Assembly: GCA_018303315.1 (NCBI GenBank)
Contig: JAGVYJ010000005.1
Location: forward strand, 1 to 13,075
From: Candidatus Woesearchaeota archaeon
GTDB taxonomy: Archaea > Nanobdellota > Nanobdellia > Woesearchaeales > JAGVYJ01
Length of the DNA stretch: 13,075 nucleotides
Direction: 5' to 3'
The notes beneath the pieces are model-generated. The model made no database searches, was not told the DNA's origin, and saw only the letters and a program-made list of their open reading frames with translations. Below, in pieces: positions 4,975 through 12,669 of the stretch. Made by a program: the position numbers and the translations under genes. Numbering within the stretch: position 1 is the stretch's first letter; every line of letters begins with the position of its first letter.

Positions 4975-7389
4975 TTGGGACTGGCTTCTAAACTGCCTAA
5001 ATTTCTGACCAAGAGAAAAAAAAGCAGCGGTGCAAGAGCGGAATCAGATGCACCGCCCCAGGAAAAAAGTGGGCCAACTGAGTCAATCAGGGAGGAAGCA
5101 GGAGTAAAGAACGAAAAGCCTGATGAAACAAAGTCTGCCCAGGAAGAACAGACACAGGAAAAAAACCAGCCAAAGGATGAAGACGAGATAAACATTGACC
5201 TGAAAAAGGTTAAGGGATTCTTCTCAAAGATTGGCAGCGATGAGGAGAAGGCTGAAGACGAGCCTATTTCTTTCGACGTGAAAAGTGCCTGGAGCAAGGT
5301 CAAGTCAATAGGGAAATCAGCCAAGGCCCATGATTCTGATGAGGAAGACATAAACATTGGCATCGGAAAAGCCTGGAGCTTCATCTCGAGAAACAGGACA
5401 TACCTCCTGATACTGGCTGTTGTGCTCCTTACTATTTACGTGCGCATGATTCCTGCAGATATGCCCTTTGCCGAGAATGCCGCAAGGAATACTGTGGTCA
5501 ATAACCTGAGAAGCAACATAGAATCACAGGTCAGGGCGCAGAACCCCGGGCTGCCTGATGCCCAGGTAAGGCAGGTGGTTACCGACCAGTATAACATCAT
5601 AATGAAGCAGCAGGGCCAGCAGGTTGAGGAGCAAATCCAGGCATTCAGCAACCAGATTAAGGATTTCTTCAGGGACGCAACAGGAAGGCCTTATTTGCCG
5701 GATATTGACACATATTACTGGCTCAGGTACACAGAAAACATCATCGAGCACGGCTATCCGGGCGATGTAATAAAGGACGGCCAGCAGTGGGACGACCATC
5801 AGCTTGCCCCGTTCGGAAGGGCGATCCCGCAGTCAGACCTTTTCCATCCTTATTTCCTTGGTTATCTTTACCGGCTGGCAAATCTGCTGAACAGCAACAT
5901 TTCCATCAGCCAGGCGATGGCGTACTATCCTGTCGTCATAAGCGCCCTGACTACCGTCCTTGTATTCCTCATTGCGAGAAAAGTCGGCGGGGATGTGGCC
6001 GGCCTGATTGCAGGGATTATGGCTGCGCTAAATGGCTCCCTGGTTACAAGAACCATATTCGGGCATGCTGACAGCGACGCATGGGTGGTACTTATTCCGG
6101 TACTAATCATATATCTTTACCTTGAGGCTTTCGACGCCAGGAACAGATATGTCTCGTGGGGCCTCGTAGGCCTTTCAGGCCTGACAGTTGGCGTCTTCAG
6201 CTTTGCCTGGGGAGGCTGGTGGTACATCTTTGACTTCATAGTTGGGATGATGGTAATTTATTTCCTGTATTTCCTGGTCACACAGTGGAGGATTCTCGCG
6301 AAGCAGCCGGTAAAGCTCATCAGGCTTGAGCGCACAAGGCACATAATATTGATGACTCTGGGATTCATCGTAAGTTCAGGGATATTTGTGACATTGCTGA
6401 CAAACTTCAGGAATTTCAGCCAGGCGTTCCTGGTGCCATTTGCATTCCGCGCAATAAAGACGCCGGTTGAGGCTGTACTTTGGCCTAATGTGCTGACTAC
6501 TGTGGCTGAGCTGAATGAAGGAAGTTTCAACCAGATAATAAGCCAGATAGGCGGGAAATTCATATTCATGATTGCCCTGATAGGCATCCTGGTGGCATTG
6601 ACGAGAAGGGATAAAGACAACCATGTAGACCCCAAATATGCGATAATCCTGTCAATCTGGCTGGTCGGCACAATTTACGCCAGCACCAAGGGCATAAGGT
6701 TTACCCTGCTTATTGCGCCGGCCATCGCAGTGGCATATGGGGCTGCATTCGGTATAGGGCACAGGCACATATCAAGATGGGTTGCCAGGGAATTCAATGT
6801 CAAGAAATGGCTCATATCACTGGTCATAATCGTATTTGCGCTCTGGCTTTTCAGCATGCCTGTTGCAAGCGGCCAGCGGCTTTTCCAGTACCGCGAGCTG
6901 ATTCCCGGGATTGAAGGGAGCTATCTTGGAAGGAGCATAGGAGAGCAGGACGCGCCGATAGTGAATGATGCATGGGTCAATTCCCTTGCTGCAATAAAGA
7001 ACAATGACACCTCCGGCCAGGGCATAATAAGTTCGTGGTGGGATTTTGGGCATCATTTCAAGCAGATTGCCGACACGAGGGTTACATTTGACGGAACCAC
7101 GCAGAACACTGCGCAGGCGCACTGGATAGGGAAGGTGCTTATGACCTCGGACGAGAGGGAGGCAGTAGGCATAATGAGAATGCTTAACTGTGGAGGAAAT
7201 TTTGCCCAGAATGAATTGCAGAAGCTTTACAATCCAGGTTTAATTGACCCTGCTGCCGATGCAACTTTCATGCATGACAGCATAGGCATGATAAAGAGAA
7301 TAATTATGCTCGACAGGGAGGAAGCCAGGAAGGCCCTGCTCAGTGAGAGAGAATCAATGAAAGCACAGCCGAGGAAGTGCTTAATTTAA
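4975..7389 (+). CDS. aglB: AglB/STT3-type oligosaccharyltransferase, N-terminal and catalytic part (frame broken near the 3' end)
   Basis: AglB is the membrane enzyme that transfers a lipid-linked glycan to Asn in N-X-S/T sequons on the outer face of the membrane. This frame gives 804 aa. Residues 1-138 are a charged, probably disordered cytosolic tail with three copies of a DExINIDxKKAWSFxS-like repeat. The first membrane helix is at about 142-158, and multiple helices span about 310-630. Visible family motifs are the first acidic site DIDTYYW (Asp243/Asp245), the second acidic motif GHADSDAW (Asp366/Asp368), the external-loop VAEL motif (Glu512, equivalent to the TIxE/SVSE Glu), and the sequon-binding WWDFG at 688-692. 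The last residues after about 790 (ESMKAQPRKCLI) do not fit the family: the expected continuation lies in the -1 frame, from 7347 into the next ORF. The start is TTG behind GGAGTGA. The gene heads a glycosyltransferase cluster and is divergent from a surface-protein gene. Confidence 0.92.
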   Translation: MGLASKLPKFLTKRKKSSGARAESDAPPQEKSGPTESIREEAGVKNEKPDETKSAQEEQTQEKNQPKDEDEINIDLKKVKGFFSKIGSDEEKAEDEPISFDVKSAWSKVKSIGKSAKAHDSDEEDINIGIGKAWSFISRNRTYLLILAVVLLTIYVRMIPADMPFAENAARNTVVNNLRSNIESQVRAQNPGLPDAQVRQVVTDQYNIIMKQQGQQVEEQIQAFSNQIKDFFRDATGRPYLPDIDTYYWLRYTENIIEHGYPGDVIKDGQQWDDHQLAPFGRAIPQSDLFHPYFLGYLYRLANLLNSNISISQAMAYYPVVISALTTVLVFLIARKVGGDVAGLIAGIMAALNGSLVTRTIFGHADSDAWVVLIPVLIIYLYLEAFDARNRYVSWGLVGLSGLTVGVFSFAWGGWWYIFDFIVGMMVIYFLYFLVTQWRILAKQPVKLIRLERTRHIILMTLGFIVSSGIFVTLLTNFRNFSQAFLVPFAFRAIKTPVEAVLWPNVLTTVAELNEGSFNQIISQIGGKFIFMIALIGILVALTRRDKDNHVDPKYAIILSIWLVGTIYASTKGIRFTLLIAPAIAVAYGAAFGIGHRHISRWVAREFNVKKWLISLVIIVFALWLFSMPVASGQRLFQYRELIPGIEGSYLGRSIGEQDAPIVNDAWVNSLAAIKNNDTSGQGIISSWWDFGHHFKQIADTRVTFDGTTQNTAQAHWIGKVLMTSDEREAVGIMRMLNCGGNFAQNELQKLYNPGLIDPAADATFMHDSIGMIKRIIMLDREEARKALLSERESMKAQPRKCLI
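7345..7352 (+). other. Apparent frameshift in aglB at a (GA)4 tract
   Basis: The two reading frames overlap between 7347 and 7389. The downstream frame is open back to a TGA at 7344-7346, so the shift must lie between that stop and 7389. Removing one GA from GAGAGAGA changes SERESMKAQPRKCLI-stop into SERINESTAEEVLNLTHCEPP, which runs straight into the conserved DMIGKAGVWAHFGSWDF region. A one-base deletion nearby would also work. No X-XXY-YYZ slippery heptamer is present in this interval. The restored protein is about 1138 aa. Confidence 0.8.
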
Positions 7390-8393
7390 CCCACTGCGAG
7401 CCGCCTGACTCTTACTTCATAGCTTCCTGGGACATGATAGGCAAGGCAGGCGTGTGGGCGCATTTCGGGAGCTGGGATTTCCAGCGGGCCGACATATGGA
7501 GATACTTAAAGAATGAACCGGAAACAACAGCAGTTCAGTACATGGTGGAAAACTTTAACATGAGCGCAAGCACTGCAAGGGACCTCTACTTCCAGGCCAG
7601 GTCAATAAGAGATGACAACCAGGCCAATGCGTGGGTTGCGCCGTGGCCAAGCTATTCAGGCGGGCCGTCAGGGTGTTCTGAAAGGAGCGACCTCCTGACG
7701 TGCCAGAGCGGGCTGCAGGTGAACACCACAAGCTGGGAAGCCTTCTTCCTGACGCCGCAGGGCATTGCCATGCCGAAGGTATTGGCGGTGATGGACAGGA
7801 CAGGAGTGACAGTACATGAGTTTTCAGGCAGCAGCGTGCAGGATGTTGGCGTCACCCTGCTGTATGACGGCAACAGCTATTCAGCCCTGCTCAGCCATCC
7901 CAACCTTGCCGGCGGCATATTCACGAGAATGTATTTCATGAGAGGCCATGGCCTGAAGTACTTTGACCTTATTGATACAGAGACAAACATATTCGGCGGG
8001 GGCGAGATATTCGTCTATAAAATAGACTGGGGCGGCAGGGACACCTACCTCAGGCCTGAAGTGGTTGAGCCTGTTGTGAAGGCAGGCTCTGAGGTTGCAG
8101 TAGACTATATCGGATATTTCAGCAATAACACTGTTTTTGATTCCAGCATAAGAAACTGGCAGCTGAAGAATGTGACTTGGGAATCTGCCCTTGAGGACAG
8201 CAGCCCACTGAGGTTCAAAATAGGGCAGGGACAGGTCATCCAGGGCTTCGAAGAGGGCCTTTTGGGGCTTAAGGAAAGCAATGAAAAGACAATAGAGGTG
8301 CCTCCGGAAAAAGGCTATGGCATGGATGTCTCATCGCATCCTTTGGCAAACAAAACATTATTCTTCAGGGTCAGGGTAGCATCCATCAGCTAA
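7377..8393 (+). CDS. AglB extracellular C-terminal part fused to an FKBP-type peptidyl-prolyl isomerase domain
   Basis: Read from GTG at 7377, this is 338 aa, but it is best taken as the 3' half of aglB because its frame is open from 7347 and its first residues continue the AglB fold. Residues about 1-225 hold DMIGKAGVWAHFGSWDF and a beta-rich extracellular region with Cys100 and Cys109 as a possible disulfide. Residues about 228-338 are an FKBP domain: VDYIGYF, VFDSS, PLRFKIGQGQVIQGFEEGL, VPPEKGYG and HPLANKTLFF. By comparison with FKBP12, the active-site positions Y26, D37, F46, V55, I56, Y82 and F99 are present (Y244, D255, F280, V287, I288, Y314 and an F in LFF). The W59 position is Phe291. 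The long flap insert (IF chaperone domain) of many archaeal FKBPs is absent. The AglB C-terminus is extracellular, so the isomerase should act beside the glycosylation site. Six sequons occur in these 338 residues. Translation as a separate protein from GTG is possible but would lack the catalytic half. Confidence 0.85.
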   Translation: MLNLTHCEPPDSYFIASWDMIGKAGVWAHFGSWDFQRADIWRYLKNEPETTAVQYMVENFNMSASTARDLYFQARSIRDDNQANAWVAPWPSYSGGPSGCSERSDLLTCQSGLQVNTTSWEAFFLTPQGIAMPKVLAVMDRTGVTVHEFSGSSVQDVGVTLLYDGNSYSALLSHPNLAGGIFTRMYFMRGHGLKYFDLIDTETNIFGGGEIFVYKIDWGGRDTYLRPEVVEPVVKAGSEVAVDYIGYFSNNTVFDSSIRNWQLKNVTWESALEDSSPLRFKIGQGQVIQGFEEGLLGLKESNEKTIEVPPEKGYGMDVSSHPLANKTLFFRVRVASIS

Positions 8394-8394
8394 G

Positions 8395-8402
8395 TTTTTA
8401 AA
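8395..8402 (+). promoter_or_regulatory. Putative TATA box giving a leaderless GT2 transcript
   Basis: TTTTTAAA begins right after the stop codon of the AglB-FKBP frame. Its centre is 27 nt upstream of the ATG at 8426. This spacing predicts transcription starting at the ATG, consistent with the absence of a convincing GGAGG upstream. Confidence 0.55.
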
Positions 8403-8425
8403 GACATCACAATTTTCTGAAGGGC

Positions 8426-9106
8426 ATGAAAAAGGCGTTTGTGATAATACCTGCCTATAATGAGGCTGCCCACATTGCGCAAGTGCTGGGCCATGTCAGG
8501 AAATATTTGCCAGGAAATAATATTATTGTTGTGGATGACGGCTCAAGGGACAGCACGGCAGAACTTGCTGTCAGGCAGCATGTCAGTGTTCTCAGGCACG
8601 AGGTCAACCTTGGCAAAGGCGCTGCCCTGAAGACAGGCTCTGACTTTGCCCTGATGCGCGGCGCTGCTTTCCTGATATACCTGGATTCCGACGGCCAGCA
8701 CGACCCTGCTGAAATACCTGCATTTCTGAAAGCCCTGAAGCACAGCCCGATAGTGTTCGGGCAGAGGCCGAGGACTAAAGAAATGCCCGGCATCCTGAGA
8801 TTCGGCAACAGCACAATATCTTTTGTTTTCAGGATTTTGTACGGGATGCATATCCATGACCCCTTAGGCGGGTTCAGGGCGATGACTGCAGAGACTTACA
8901 GCCGGATAAGGTGGAGGTCTTCCGGCTACAGCGTTGAGTCAGAGATGATTGCCAACGTAGGCAGGCTGAAAATAAAATATGCGATATTGCCTGTCAAGAC
9001 AATATACCGGGACCGGTACAAAGGCACGACGGTAAAGGACGGCATCGAGATTGTGCTGAACCTTCTTTGGTGGAGGATATGGCATCCATTCAACGGCCGC
9101 CGGTAA
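8426..9106 (+). CDS. Family 2 glycosyltransferase, DPM1-like (polyprenyl-phosphate sugar synthase)
   Basis: The 226-aa product has the full GT-A fold signature of dolichol-phosphate mannosyl/glucosyltransferases: PAYNEAAHIAQVL (9-21), nucleotide-binding VVDDGS (35-40), NLGKGAALKTG (61-71), the metal-binding DSD at 87-89 followed by GQHDP, and DPLGGFRAM (145-153). The C-terminus (KGTTVKDGIEIVLNLLWWR) is typical of the short form without transmembrane helices. Such enzymes move a sugar from a nucleotide donor to a polyprenyl phosphate on the cytosolic face, giving either a donor for later steps or the first sugar of the lipid-linked glycan. The sugar cannot be read from the sequence. It lies 32 bp after aglB, apparently with its own promoter, and the following DUF2304 gene is a common neighbour of this family. 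Confidence 0.88.
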   Translation: MKKAFVIIPAYNEAAHIAQVLGHVRKYLPGNNIIVVDDGSRDSTAELAVRQHVSVLRHEVNLGKGAALKTGSDFALMRGAAFLIYLDSDGQHDPAEIPAFLKALKHSPIVFGQRPRTKEMPGILRFGNSTISFVFRILYGMHIHDPLGGFRAMTAETYSRIRWRSSGYSVESEMIANVGRLKIKYAILPVKTIYRDRYKGTTVKDGIEIVLNLLWWRIWHPFNGRR

Positions 9107-9112
9107 CGCAAA

Positions 9113-9124
9113 AAGTTTAAAAAC
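9113..9124 (+). promoter_or_regulatory. Putative TATA box for the DUF2304-GT4-GT2-GT4 operon
   Basis: AAGTTTAAAAAC lies just after the stop of the DPM1-like gene. The TTTAAAAA core is centred about 26 nt before the ATG at 9145, the same leaderless arrangement and nearly the same core as at 8395-8402. Confidence 0.55.
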
Positions 9125-9144
9125 TAAGGCGGGGTTGCAGGCTT

Positions 9145-9480
9145 ATGGTATTGGGTGCGCAGCTTATCGGGATTATCTTCGGCCTGGGCGTGCTATACCT
9201 TACTTTTCTTTATTTCAAGAGGAGCGAGTTTACGAGGAATGAATGGGGGCTCTGGACGCTGCTTGGCACGCTGTTTATCCTGCTGTCAATATTCCCGGAG
9301 TTTCTCGACCCTATAATTGTGAAGTTCCAGTTCGCAAGAACCCTTGATTTCCTGATAATACTGGGATTCATGTTTCTGATAGCAGCCACATTCTATACAT
9401 ACGTAGTGACCCGGCAGACGCAGCGTAAGCTGGAAAGCCTTGTCAGGCGCCTCGCTATTGAAAAGGCCAAGAAAAAATGA
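9145..9480 (+). CDS. DUF2304-type small membrane protein
   Basis: This 111-aa protein has three predicted transmembrane helices (about 4-24, 36-52 and 67-88) and a basic cytosolic tail rich in Lys and Arg. The pattern of an N-terminal helix, an FKRSEFTRNEWGLW-type loop and then hydrophobic segments matches DUF2304 proteins, which are often encoded beside DPM1-like GT2 enzymes. A role as membrane anchor or accessory subunit for the upstream glycosyltransferase is plausible but unproven. Its stop overlaps the start of the next gene (ATGA), indicating translational coupling and a shared mRNA. Confidence 0.8.
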   Translation: MVLGAQLIGIIFGLGVLYLTFLYFKRSEFTRNEWGLWTLLGTLFILLSIFPEFLDPIIVKFQFARTLDFLIILGFMFLIAATFYTYVVTRQTQRKLESLVRRLAIEKAKKK

Positions 9481-10604
9481 AAATATTGTTTGTGCTGGAA
9501 AACTATATCCCGCTAATAGGTGGAGTGGAAGCCCTGTTCAGGAACCTGTGCGAAGGGCTTGCCGCAATGGGCCATGATGTCACTGTTGTCACGCACAGGG
9601 CCAAAGGAACAAAAAGCTATGAGCTGATAAACGGCGTTAAAGTGCACCGGATTTGGGTTCCGGGATTTTTCTCAAGGCATTTCTTCACTTTTCTTGCCGT
9701 GCCCAAAGCTGTCAGGCTTGCGGGCAAAAGCGATGTCATACACACAACCACATTCAACGGCGGACCTGCTGCCTGGATTACAGGCAAACTGGCAGGGAAA
9801 AAAGTCCTGATTACAGTGCATGAGGTCTGGCTTGGCAGATGGGGTGAGCTTGGCGGCTACAGCCTGCCTGGGAAGGCATTCCACGAGATTGCAGAGCGGC
9901 TGATATACCTGCTGCCGTTTGATGCATATGCTGGGGTGTCGGGCTTTACGGCGAAAGAGCTTGTGAAAACAGGCGTGCCATCAGGAAAAGTGCACACAGT
10001 CTATAATCCTGTGGACTACCGGCATTTCAGGTTTGACAGGCATGCAAGGAACAGGCTGAGGAAGAGGCTTGGCCTTGAAGGAAAGTTTGTGGTGCTGGGC
10101 TATGGAAGGCCCGGGCTAAGCAAGGGGTTCGAGCATCTTGTTGCGGCAATACCTGAAATCAGGAAGCTTGTGCCGGACTGCCATGTTGTGCTGATTCTTA
10201 GCAGAGACCCCCAGTATGCCAGGAGATACAGGTCGCTGGCTTCAAGAGTGAAGAACTCCCGGGCCAGGGAATGCACGACAATGCTTGAGCCCGTGGGCTA
10301 CAATGAGCTGCCGGGCTATCTCTCAATGGCAGACTGCGTAGTGGTTCCGTCATTGTCTGAGGGCTTCGGCTATGCGGTCGCCGAGCCCTGCGCAGTGGGC
10401 ACGCCGGTAGTCGCATCTGATGTCGCCTCAATACCTGAAGTTGCATCAGGAAAATTTTTGCTTGTGAAGGCAAAGGACAGCCCGGCAATTGCCCGAGGAG
10501 TCCTGGCGGTAAGGAAGAAAAAATACAGGAAGGCAGCCCTTAGGAAATTCCCGCTGCAAAAAACCATTGAGGGCTACCTGCGGATTTACAGGAGGCTGCT
10601 GTGA
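9477..10604 (+). CDS. Family 4 glycosyltransferase (GT-B fold)
   Basis: The 375-aa product is a retaining GT4 enzyme. The N-terminal domain has the acceptor-side GGVE loop (residues 15-18) and the usual strand MKILFVLENYIP. The C-terminal domain has the donor phosphate-binding GRPGLSKGFEHL (210-221) and the E-x7-E motif SEGFGYAVAE (Glu295 and Glu303), followed by GTPVVASDVASIPEV. The GT4 length is normal and the gene intact. It would add a sugar from a nucleotide donor to the growing lipid-linked glycan at the cytosolic membrane face. Donor and linkage cannot be predicted. It overlaps the DUF2304 gene by 4 nt (ATGA) and the next gene by 1 nt (TGATG). Confidence 0.9.
   Translation: MKILFVLENYIPLIGGVEALFRNLCEGLAAMGHDVTVVTHRAKGTKSYELINGVKVHRIWVPGFFSRHFFTFLAVPKAVRLAGKSDVIHTTTFNGGPAAWITGKLAGKKVLITVHEVWLGRWGELGGYSLPGKAFHEIAERLIYLLPFDAYAGVSGFTAKELVKTGVPSGKVHTVYNPVDYRHFRFDRHARNRLRKRLGLEGKFVVLGYGRPGLSKGFEHLVAAIPEIRKLVPDCHVVLILSRDPQYARRYRSLASRVKNSRARECTTMLEPVGYNELPGYLSMADCVVVPSLSEGFGYAVAEPCAVGTPVVASDVASIPEVASGKFLLVKAKDSPAIARGVLAVRKKKYRKAALRKFPLQKTIEGYLRIYRRLL
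10591..10595 (+). promoter_or_regulatory. Shine-Dalgarno GGAGG inside the end of the GT4 gene
   Basis: GGAGG ends 8 nt before the ATG at 10604 and 5 nt before an in-frame GTG at 10601. It lies within the last codons of the upstream gene, so both termination-reinitiation and direct ribosome entry are possible. It supports a start here but does not separate the two codons. Confidence 0.6.
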
Positions 10605-11662
10605 TGGTCAAGGTGTCTGTAATCCTGCTAAACTGGAACCAGTGGAGGTACACTGTTGCCTGCCTCGACTCCCTGAAGAAGCAGAGCCTCCGTGATTTTG
10701 AGGTAATCATTGTCGACAACGGCTCAGAGGATGACTCAGTGCCAAAACTTAAGAAGTACATTTCAAGAAACAGGTCGCTTACCATCCAGCTTTTCCAGGC
10801 CCGGAAGAACCTCGGATTCGCTGCCGGAAACAACCAGGGGATAGCGAAGAGCCAGGGAGAGTACATAGCCCTTGTAAACAACGACAGCACGGTGAACCGG
10901 GATTACCTGAAGGAGCAGGCTGGGGTGCTTGACAGAGACGAAAGCATAGCCATAGTGGGCGCCAAGGTGTACAATAAGTACGAGAAAAAGGAATATTTGT
11001 TTGAGGAATACGGCACCACTACTCTGACCGGCATGTATGCAGGCATGCCGGGGATAGACAGGCATACAAGGGCCCTTGTTGAGAGCTTTGCAATCTCCGG
11101 CGGGGCCATGATGTTCAGGCGAAAAGCTGGGCTGCCCTTTGACCCTGACTATTTCATATACCACGAGGATACTTATTTTTCATGGAAACAAAGGCTCCTT
11201 GGCTTCAGGAATGCCAGCACACCCGGCGCAGTGATGAAGCACGAGGGCAGCGCAACAGTCAGGGATGCAAGGCACATGAGCAACAGGTTCATTTACCTGG
11301 GCGAGCGCAACAGGGTGATGACGTTGTTCATCTGCTATGGGTTTGGCACATTCGTCAGGGTTGCCCCGATGCTGGCGGCGAGCGTGCTGTTGCTCAACAT
11401 TTATGACGTGAAACATGCCCTTACCCGAATGAGAAGCTATGGCTGGCTGATTCTCAATATCCAGACACTCATTAAGAAGCATGTCCGCATGCAGAGAAAC
11501 AGGCGGGTGAGGGACAGGGAGATAATCAAAAGCATGAGCTTCAGGCTTGTGGATGAGAAGCATATCAGCTCTCATCTGCACAGGTATTTGGTAAAAGGGC
11601 TCAATTCGTTTTTCAGGCTGTATGCCAAAATTGCCGGCCTGAGAGCCCTGGACATAAAATGA
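10604..11662 (+). CDS. Family 2 glycosyltransferase (rhamnosyltransferase/WbbL-like)
   Basis: The 352-aa product (one residue longer from GTG at 10601) is an inverting GT-A enzyme. Motifs are SVILLNWNQ (5-13), VDNGSEDDSV (37-46), NLGFAAGNNQGI (69-80), the metal-site equivalent VNNDS (91-95) and the catalytic-region YHEDTYFSWK (166-175), the pattern of WbbL/rhamnosyltransferase-type GT2 proteins. A hydrophobic stretch at about 228-258 and a very basic C-terminal region suggest membrane association. The sugar is not predictable from sequence. The gene overlaps its upstream neighbour as TGATG and its downstream neighbour as ATGA. Confidence 0.9.
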   Translation: MVKVSVILLNWNQWRYTVACLDSLKKQSLRDFEVIIVDNGSEDDSVPKLKKYISRNRSLTIQLFQARKNLGFAAGNNQGIAKSQGEYIALVNNDSTVNRDYLKEQAGVLDRDESIAIVGAKVYNKYEKKEYLFEEYGTTTLTGMYAGMPGIDRHTRALVESFAISGGAMMFRRKAGLPFDPDYFIYHEDTYFSWKQRLLGFRNASTPGAVMKHEGSATVRDARHMSNRFIYLGERNRVMTLFICYGFGTFVRVAPMLAASVLLLNIYDVKHALTRMRSYGWLILNIQTLIKKHVRMQRNRRVRDREIIKSMSFRLVDEKHISSHLHRYLVKGLNSFFRLYAKIAGLRALDIK

Positions 11663-12669
11663 AAATTGCAATATTGACACCGACATTTGCGCCGTTTTCC
11701 GGCATTGACAAGATAGTGGAGCATCAGGAAACAGAACTCAGCCGGCAGGGGCATGAAGTAACGATATTCTGCCTTGAGGCGCAGATGAGGCCAAGGCATG
11801 CAAAACTTGTCGAGCTTGGCATGCCCAAATCATTGCTTCTTCAGAGGCTGTACAGGCTGTTCTTCTTCATGGATTTTGTCAAGATAGACAGGGCTGTAAG
11901 GATGCTTAAGGGCTATGACCTGATGATATGCCATCTCTATCCAATGACGCTGATAGCAACAGAAGCAAGGAAGCGCTACAGGATTAAATACACCTATTAC
12001 AATGCAGGCGTGGCTGAGCCAGCTGCCTTCAGTTCCCTTGCAGAAAGGGCCTACATGCGCCTTTTCACTTATCTTACCAACGAATCGGTATCAAATGCAG
12101 ACAGCGCGGTGTCAATCAGCAGGTATCTTCAGGGGAAACTGAAGAGAGAAACAGGGCTCGGCAGCACAGTGGAGCATGTTTTCGTCGATAAGAAGCGGTT
12201 TAATAAGAGAAATTCCGGGGCTGCAATCAGGAGAAAGTACAAACTGGGGAGAAGCCCTGTTATGCTGTATGTCGGCAGGCTGTCCCCGCACAAGGGGGTT
12301 CACATTCTGCTGAAAGTCTATAAACTGGTCAAGGAGCATGTTCCTGATGTGAAGCTTATTGTTGCAGGCAAGGCCACGTTCCCGGCCTACAGCAGGGAAC
12401 TGAGAAAGCTCGCGGACAGGGATGTCATCTTCACTGGCTTTGTGCCTGAGAAAGATTTCCCTGAGCTGTATGCGGCATGCGATGTTTACACCACATGCAC
12501 ATTATGGGAGGGGTTCGATATTCCTATAGTGGAAGCGAATCTCACCGGGAAACCTGCTGTGGCATTTGACATAGGGGCGCATCCCGAGGTGCTTAGGAAA
12601 GGCAGGCTTGTGAGAAAAGGCGACACAGATGCCTTCACGAAGGCAGTGGTGTCATACCTTAAGAAGTGA
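11659..12669 (+). CDS. Family 4 glycosyltransferase, second copy
   Basis: This 336-aa GT-B enzyme has VMLYVGRLSPHKGVHILL (201-218) for the donor phosphates and the E-x7-E motif LWEGFDIPIVE (Glu284 and Glu292), then GKPAVAFDIGAHPEV. The acceptor-side glycine loop is SGIDKIV rather than GGVE, and the protein is about 40 residues shorter than the other GT4 in the cluster, mostly in the N-terminal half. It is clearly diverged from that GT4, so probably a different step rather than a recent duplicate. It is the last gene of the overlapping run. Its 3' end overlaps the convergent membrane-protein gene by 18 bp. Confidence 0.88.
   Translation: MKIAILTPTFAPFSGIDKIVEHQETELSRQGHEVTIFCLEAQMRPRHAKLVELGMPKSLLLQRLYRLFFFMDFVKIDRAVRMLKGYDLMICHLYPMTLIATEARKRYRIKYTYYNAGVAEPAAFSSLAERAYMRLFTYLTNESVSNADSAVSISRYLQGKLKRETGLGSTVEHVFVDKKRFNKRNSGAAIRRKYKLGRSPVMLYVGRLSPHKGVHILLKVYKLVKEHVPDVKLIVAGKATFPAYSRELRKLADRDVIFTGFVPEKDFPELYAACDVYTTCTLWEGFDIPIVEANLTGKPAVAFDIGAHPEVLRKGRLVRKGDTDAFTKAVVSYLKK

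Noticed and set aside
4920..5384. Minus-strand open frame opposite the start of aglB
   Set aside because: It is Ser/Phe-rich, the usual antisense image of Lys/Glu-rich coding sequence, and has no start signals.
7344..7389. Programmed -1 ribosomal frameshifting between the two aglB frames
   Set aside because: No X-XXY-YYZ slippery heptamer is present in the overlap, and no clear pseudoknot was noticed; an indel at the GA tract explains the data more simply. Not strictly excluded.
9477..12669. The two GT4 genes as a recent duplication
   Set aside because: They differ in length and in the acceptor loop (GGVE versus SGIDK) and show little identity outside family motifs.
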